Assembly (NCBI GenBank): GCA_020809705.1
Contig: CP085834.1
Coordinates: forward strand, 3,906,001-3,970,000
DNA: 64,000 bases
DNA from: Calonectria ilicicola
Taxonomy: Eukaryota; Ascomycota; Sordariomycetes; Hypocreales; Nectriaceae
Direction of reading: 5' to 3'
The position numbers were made by a program, and so were the translations under genes. Of this stretch, positions 60,072-64,000 are shown piece by piece; within the stretch, counting starts at the first letter, position 1; each line of letters starts with the position of its first letter. The notes beneath the pieces were generated by a model. It made no database searches. It was given only the letters and a program-made list of their open reading frames with translations, and was not told the DNA's origin.

Positions 60072-62383
60072 TTACAAACCAAAGTCCATGCTGCCCTACA
60101 ACACATTAGCTATCGCGCTCTTGTCCCAACAACCCATTATAAATATCACGCTTACCTTGGAATTCCACTCATTCGTCTCTTTCTCCCATGCTTTGGCAAT
60201 CAAGACTTTCCTATCTTCTCTGACTCTTAGACTGATGGGGAAAGCGGGTCCTGGTACACCAGGCAAAAAGGCTTCCATAAAGTCGTCCGGATTCAACGGC
60301 AGTTTAGCACCAGGCCTTAATCCGATGTCAAACGACCACAGGAACCGCATGATGGCGATTGCAAATGAACGATCAGCGATTTGTACACCGGGACCTAGAA
60401 CAATCAGTTTGTTTTGACCCGAAACGGCTTTTACCGTGGAGAAAAGAGATTTAATCACGCACAGAAGCGACGGCCAACGCCAAATGCAAAATGGTCTCTC
60501 TTTGTGCTATCCGCTTGGTTTCCAGACTCCTGAGACTTTGATAGATGTCAGCAAATTCTTCTTTTAAATCATTATCTGAGGTTGTATTACTGTCGAAACA
60601 TCACCCTCCCATCGCTCAGGTTTGAAAACATCAGGATCAGGGTGTCGCTCAGGATCTCTACCAATAGCCCTGTTTTTTTTTTCTTGAAATTAGCCACCCC
60701 CCCAAAAATGGATAAACAAATAAAAAACGGTATCAGACAAGGGCAGGTCCAGTGGAATTTGACATACCAAATGTTTGGCTGAATTGTGGAGTTGGCCGGA
60801 ATGAGGTAACCGTTGTATGTGATATCAGTTTTGTTTCGATGTCCAAGACCATTTCCCACAGGCGGACGCATCCGCCACGTCTCCTTCATTAAGTATCTAA
60901 CGTAGGGAATCCGCTCAAGATCTTCCCAAACCGGTAGTCGATCTCCCACAGCCTCATCTAGTATCCATCAGCTAAGATGCGGAGGACCAATGGAAAACAG
61001 GTGGGGATACCAATTAGCTTTCTAGCTTTTTTATGGACTTGCGGGTTCGCAATCATCTGTTCAAAAAATACCCATGTACTAATACGGCTCTAGTTATATT
61101 TATTTAGTTATGCAGAAATGCGCGCTCTGAAGACGTCCTCCACTTACTGTGTCGGAAGCCGCAACGACAAGTTTCAACGCAACATAGGCAGCCTCAGATA
61201 GGCTAACGTTTGTTTTGTCCGCTTCAGAGAACACTCGAGTGAGGAAGGAATCCGGCGCTGCGCCTCTGTCGAAAATTTCCTTTGCATGCTATGAGAGTTG
61301 TCAGTATTCAATCACATTGTTAGTCCAATAGCTACTCTTACCTCCATTCGTGTCTCCACAAAGTTCACGTCTGCCTCAAACCTTCGGATTCCTTTTTTTG
61401 CCCAAGGCTTCAATGAAAGAGGAAGATAGTCTAACCATGTGAAAATATCGGCCAGGTAAAATCCGGAAACAGTCGCTAGTGGAGTCATTGTTAACCGATT
61501 ATTCAGTAGTCCGGAGGCCAAGAATGAACATGCATGAAATCTCATCAATACCACTCTCTATTGCAGCTACGTTAGCTCGTACTTGGATATGCAGACCGTC
61601 TTGATATCCATACTCCATATATATGTGCTGGCCTTGCTTTCAGTGTTTGGAATCTAATTATCACTTGTCAAAGATCCGCCTCATAAAACAAAAATCCCTG
61701 AACATACCTCAAGACCAAAAAGCTGAGATGTAAATGTGCTATAAACGTAGCGACCAATGCTATCAAACAAGCCCGTTTGTGTCTCTGTACCTGCATCGGG
61801 ATCGGTCGCAACTTCGTGGATGAACTTCAGCGTTTCGTGATAAAGAAAAGGGAACACGCTAGAAAGACGCGGTCCACTCGTGAGGTTTTGCAGGGTTATT
61901 TTTCTTTGCAGCTATTACAGTTGTGTTAATCTTGTTCATGCTGGTCTGATTAGCGAACCATTCCTAATTACGCACCTTCCACCGGGGATTGGAGGCATCC
62001 AATAGATCCATACTTTGATAGTTCGTCAAGTATTTCTGTCCCACATGCCAGAAGGGCCGCTCAGAAGTAGTAGCAGAGTTCATAGTGAACACGGCATGGC
62101 AGGCGCGGTCGGAATTAATAATGTACTCACTCTTAGGCCCTAGGTCAACCCGCATCACCTCACCGTACTCTTGAGCCCAATCAATCATCCTTTTGTGAAG
62201 AAGGCCACCAGATTTGATGACATCTGGAAGGTTCCCCAAAACAGGGTACCCTTTGGGACTTGGCGGTAGATTCCTCTTTGTTGATGTACTCCATAGTATC
62301 TGCAGGAGCACCGCCAGCACTAGCGAGGCGAGGGCCCAAGCCAGCATGCTTTGATTGTTCAAGCCTGTTGGTAAAGAATTCAT
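60072..62383 (-). CDS. cytochrome P450 monooxygenase (CYP64-like class)
   Basis: Predicted 546-aa ER P450 from eleven exons: 62383-61976, 61911-61708, 61627-61552, 61475-61342, 61288-61148, 61089-61011, 60957-60768, 60669-60591, 60529-60463, 60394-60156 and 60095-60072. All introns are GT-AG and every phase closes. Features in order: membrane anchor (SMLAWALASLVLAVLLQILW), proline-rich NLPPSPKGYPVLGNLP, helix-I AASDTSRISTW, the ExxR motif KETWR, PERW, and heme loop FGVGRRFCPG, whose Cys codon is itself split by an intron. It resembles fungal O-methylsterigmatocystin-oxidoreductase-type P450s; the substrate is unknown. The first three junctions after exon 2 and the last 8-codon exon are less certain. 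It precedes the regulator gene on the same strand. Confidence 0.88.
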
Positions 62384-63343
62384 TTTAATACTTCATTAGC
62401 TAACACGTCGTTTATCTTTAAATGAATCAAACTGTGGAAAATAAAGTTAGAGGCAAAAGTGGACCAAAACCAAAATATAGGTTCCAGAACTTCTTGGGGT
62501 TAACCTTAGTAGCAGAGATACGTCACACAGTCTCAAGTAGCTTTAACACGTATGCCTGTGTTACAATGAAATCCGCGCGTCGTGGCTGGTGGGTTATCAT
62601 GAAATGAGAATGAGATTCGGTAAATCAAACGTTCCTCAAAGAGCAGTTGGTAAAGGTGGTTTGTATCATTAGAATGTAGACGATAGACCAAATTTTTAGT
62701 CCAACCAATTGTAATCCTTCTTAAGTACTAGTACTACATCGTAAAGGATTGAGTCTGTTATCTAGTCTTCAGAGTCTTCGGCATTTCGAATCAAGTAGCC
62801 CGTGCGTGTCACCGTTATTAACTCCTGGTGTACTAACTGAATGCTGCACTCCTCGATGATCTCACTTATGGCGGTGCTTCGGAGATGCCCACTCCGTTCC
62901 GGCCGAACACCGTTCGTCCGTCGACAGTCACGCTACTACGACGGACGTTTTCCTTCCTCCTCCGGCTGCTCCAGCTTATGCCTGAAATAAATCATACCAA
63001 AGTATTCATTTAAGAGGATAAGACCTTTCAAAGTCTAAATTAACGGAATAGGTAAGAAAGTGGCGTACAGTGATGTGCTCTTCGCCAGTTCAAATGAAAA
63101 ATAATTATTGAAAGTAAGCTGAGGAGACACTTTATCTGAATGATGTATTTTGGTCGGTCAAATGTAATTCCCTCTGACCCTGGGTACATATGAATTTTAC
63201 GTACGAAACAAAGCCGTTGTCTGATGACTTTATGTGAGATAAAACATGGACAATTGCATCCTGTCACAGTGTTACGGTATTGACTTATATACTGGTAAGA
63301 CTCCACATGGAATTACATTGGCATTAACTGTAATTCAATTGTA
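62384..63343. other. intergenic, P450 promoter region
   Basis: About 0.96 kb between the P450 start and the end of the dehydrogenase gene. It contains a G+C-rich patch with CCGGCCG and several CGG/CCG triplets around 62890-62950 that could bind a C6 regulator. No gene is seen. Confidence 0.5.
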
Positions 63344-64000
63344 TCAGGACATATAAGAGCCTCCGCTAAGTATGATGTATTCACCATTAATCCACTTTGA
63401 TCTGTCCTCAGCAAGGAAGCCCACAGTCCAGGCAACATCCTCAACAGCACCGAAAGCTCCCTCACATGGTGTCATCTTATCCATTGTCTCTCTGACAGCC
63501 TCAAATGAATCACCCAAGAGGTCAATGAAATTCTGGTTCAGTACCGGACCCGGTCCTACACCATTAACCGTACAGCCATATTTTGGAGGAAGCTCTCGTG
63601 CCCAAACACGAATCATAGCATCAATAGCACCCTTAGTAGCGGCGTAGACACCTTGAGCAGGTTCTGGGGTCCGAGAGGATGCCGAACCAATACAGATAAT
63701 GCGGGACCCGCCGTTTACCCCAGACATATTTCCAGATGGTTTATATGGAGTAAGGTGTGGTAGAGCAGCTTGTGTAAGTAGGAAAGTACCGCGAGCATTC
63801 AAGCCCATAGCCTTATCCCATGATTCTGGATCGGCTTCCCAGAGCGGCGCCATAGGAACCCAGCCAGCGTTATTCACAAGGATATCAATGTGTCCAAATT
63901 TGGCCACTGCAGATTCCACCAGTTTCTTTGGACCATCCAAAGTGGAAATGTCTGCACAAACTGCTAGCCACGGCGTTGCCAGGCTTTCCCCAATAATTTC
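63344..64000 (-). CDS. short-chain dehydrogenase/reductase, 5' part outside the window
   Basis: C-terminal about 219 residues of a classical SDR; the frame stays open to the window edge, so the dinucleotide-binding TGxxxGIG start is missing. Visible are the HIDILVNNAGWVP motif, the catalytic Ser in CIGSASS, the YAATK active-site Tyr-Lys pair, and the post-catalytic GPGPVLNQNF loop followed by a C-terminal INGEYIILSGGSYMS. It probably oxidises or reduces a hydroxyl/keto group using NAD(P). Same strand as the P450 and regulator genes, which suggests membership of the same cluster. No frame damage is seen in the visible part. Confidence 0.92.
   Translation of the reverse strand, partial: EIIGESLATPWLAVCADISTLDGPKKLVESAVAKFGHIDILVNNAGWVPMAPLWEADPESWDKAMGLNARGTFLLTQAALPHLTPYKPSGNMSGVNGGSRIICIGSASSRTPEPAQGVYAATKGAIDAMIRVWARELPPKYGCTVNGVGPGPVLNQNFIDLLGDSFEAVRETMDKMTPCEGAFGAVEDVAWTVGFLAEDRSKWINGEYIILSGGSYMS

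Overview
The window looks like nuclear DNA of a filamentous ascomycete (Pezizomycotina; Leotiomycetes-like by gene style, which is an impression and not proven). The evidence is many short GT-AG introns, Zn2Cys6 regulators, a HET-ankyrin protein, RTA1 and SAT4-type membrane proteins, fungal P450s, and an 18-kb AT-only block with the signature of repeat-induced point mutation (RIP). I saw no rRNA, tRNA, CRISPR array or bacterial feature. Gene models were assembled by hand from reading frames, splice sites and family conservation; exon coordinates are in the entries.

Left arm (1-32.6 kb), an accessory gene neighbourhood: a DHA1 drug/polyamine-type MFS exporter (1210-3143), a decayed SAT4/rhodopsin-like membrane gene (4083-5193), a glutathione S-transferase (6306-6974), a HET-ankyrin protein (7948-10542), a second SAT4-like gene with a damaged splice donor (10880-11996), a 3.3-kb stretch with no recognisable gene, a P450 (15329-17105), two divergent paralogous Zn2Cys6 regulators (18891-20327 and 21403-22797), an RTA1-like 7TM protein (23024-24038), a secreted FAD oxidase of the BBE type (25769-27921), a conserved fungal orphan (28460-29310) and a four-helix membrane protein (31296-32304).

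Middle (32,640-50,995): one composite LTR-retrotransposon insertion. It has two 163-bp LTRs (TGATACGG...CCGTATCA) and a perfect 5-bp target duplication, GTATA. Inside are three heavily RIP-mutated Ty3/Gypsy copies, one on + and two on -, whose RT and integrase signatures can still be read. RIP fades out within the two outer LTRs.

Right arm (51-64 kb): a compact cluster of a metallo-beta-lactamase-fold hydrolase, an MFS sugar-type transporter, a DUF1479 (Gig2/YbiU-like) putative Fe/2-oxoglutarate oxygenase, a Zn2Cys6 regulator interrupted by an in-frame TAG, a multi-intron P450 and a short-chain dehydrogenase cut by the window edge. No PKS, NRPS or terpene cyclase is visible. The set reads more like a catabolic or detoxification cluster, or one flank of a larger metabolite cluster, and its regulator may be broken. 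An identical 10-bp element (CTCACCCGAG) lies upstream of the regulator and in the divergent transporter/DUF1479 promoter.
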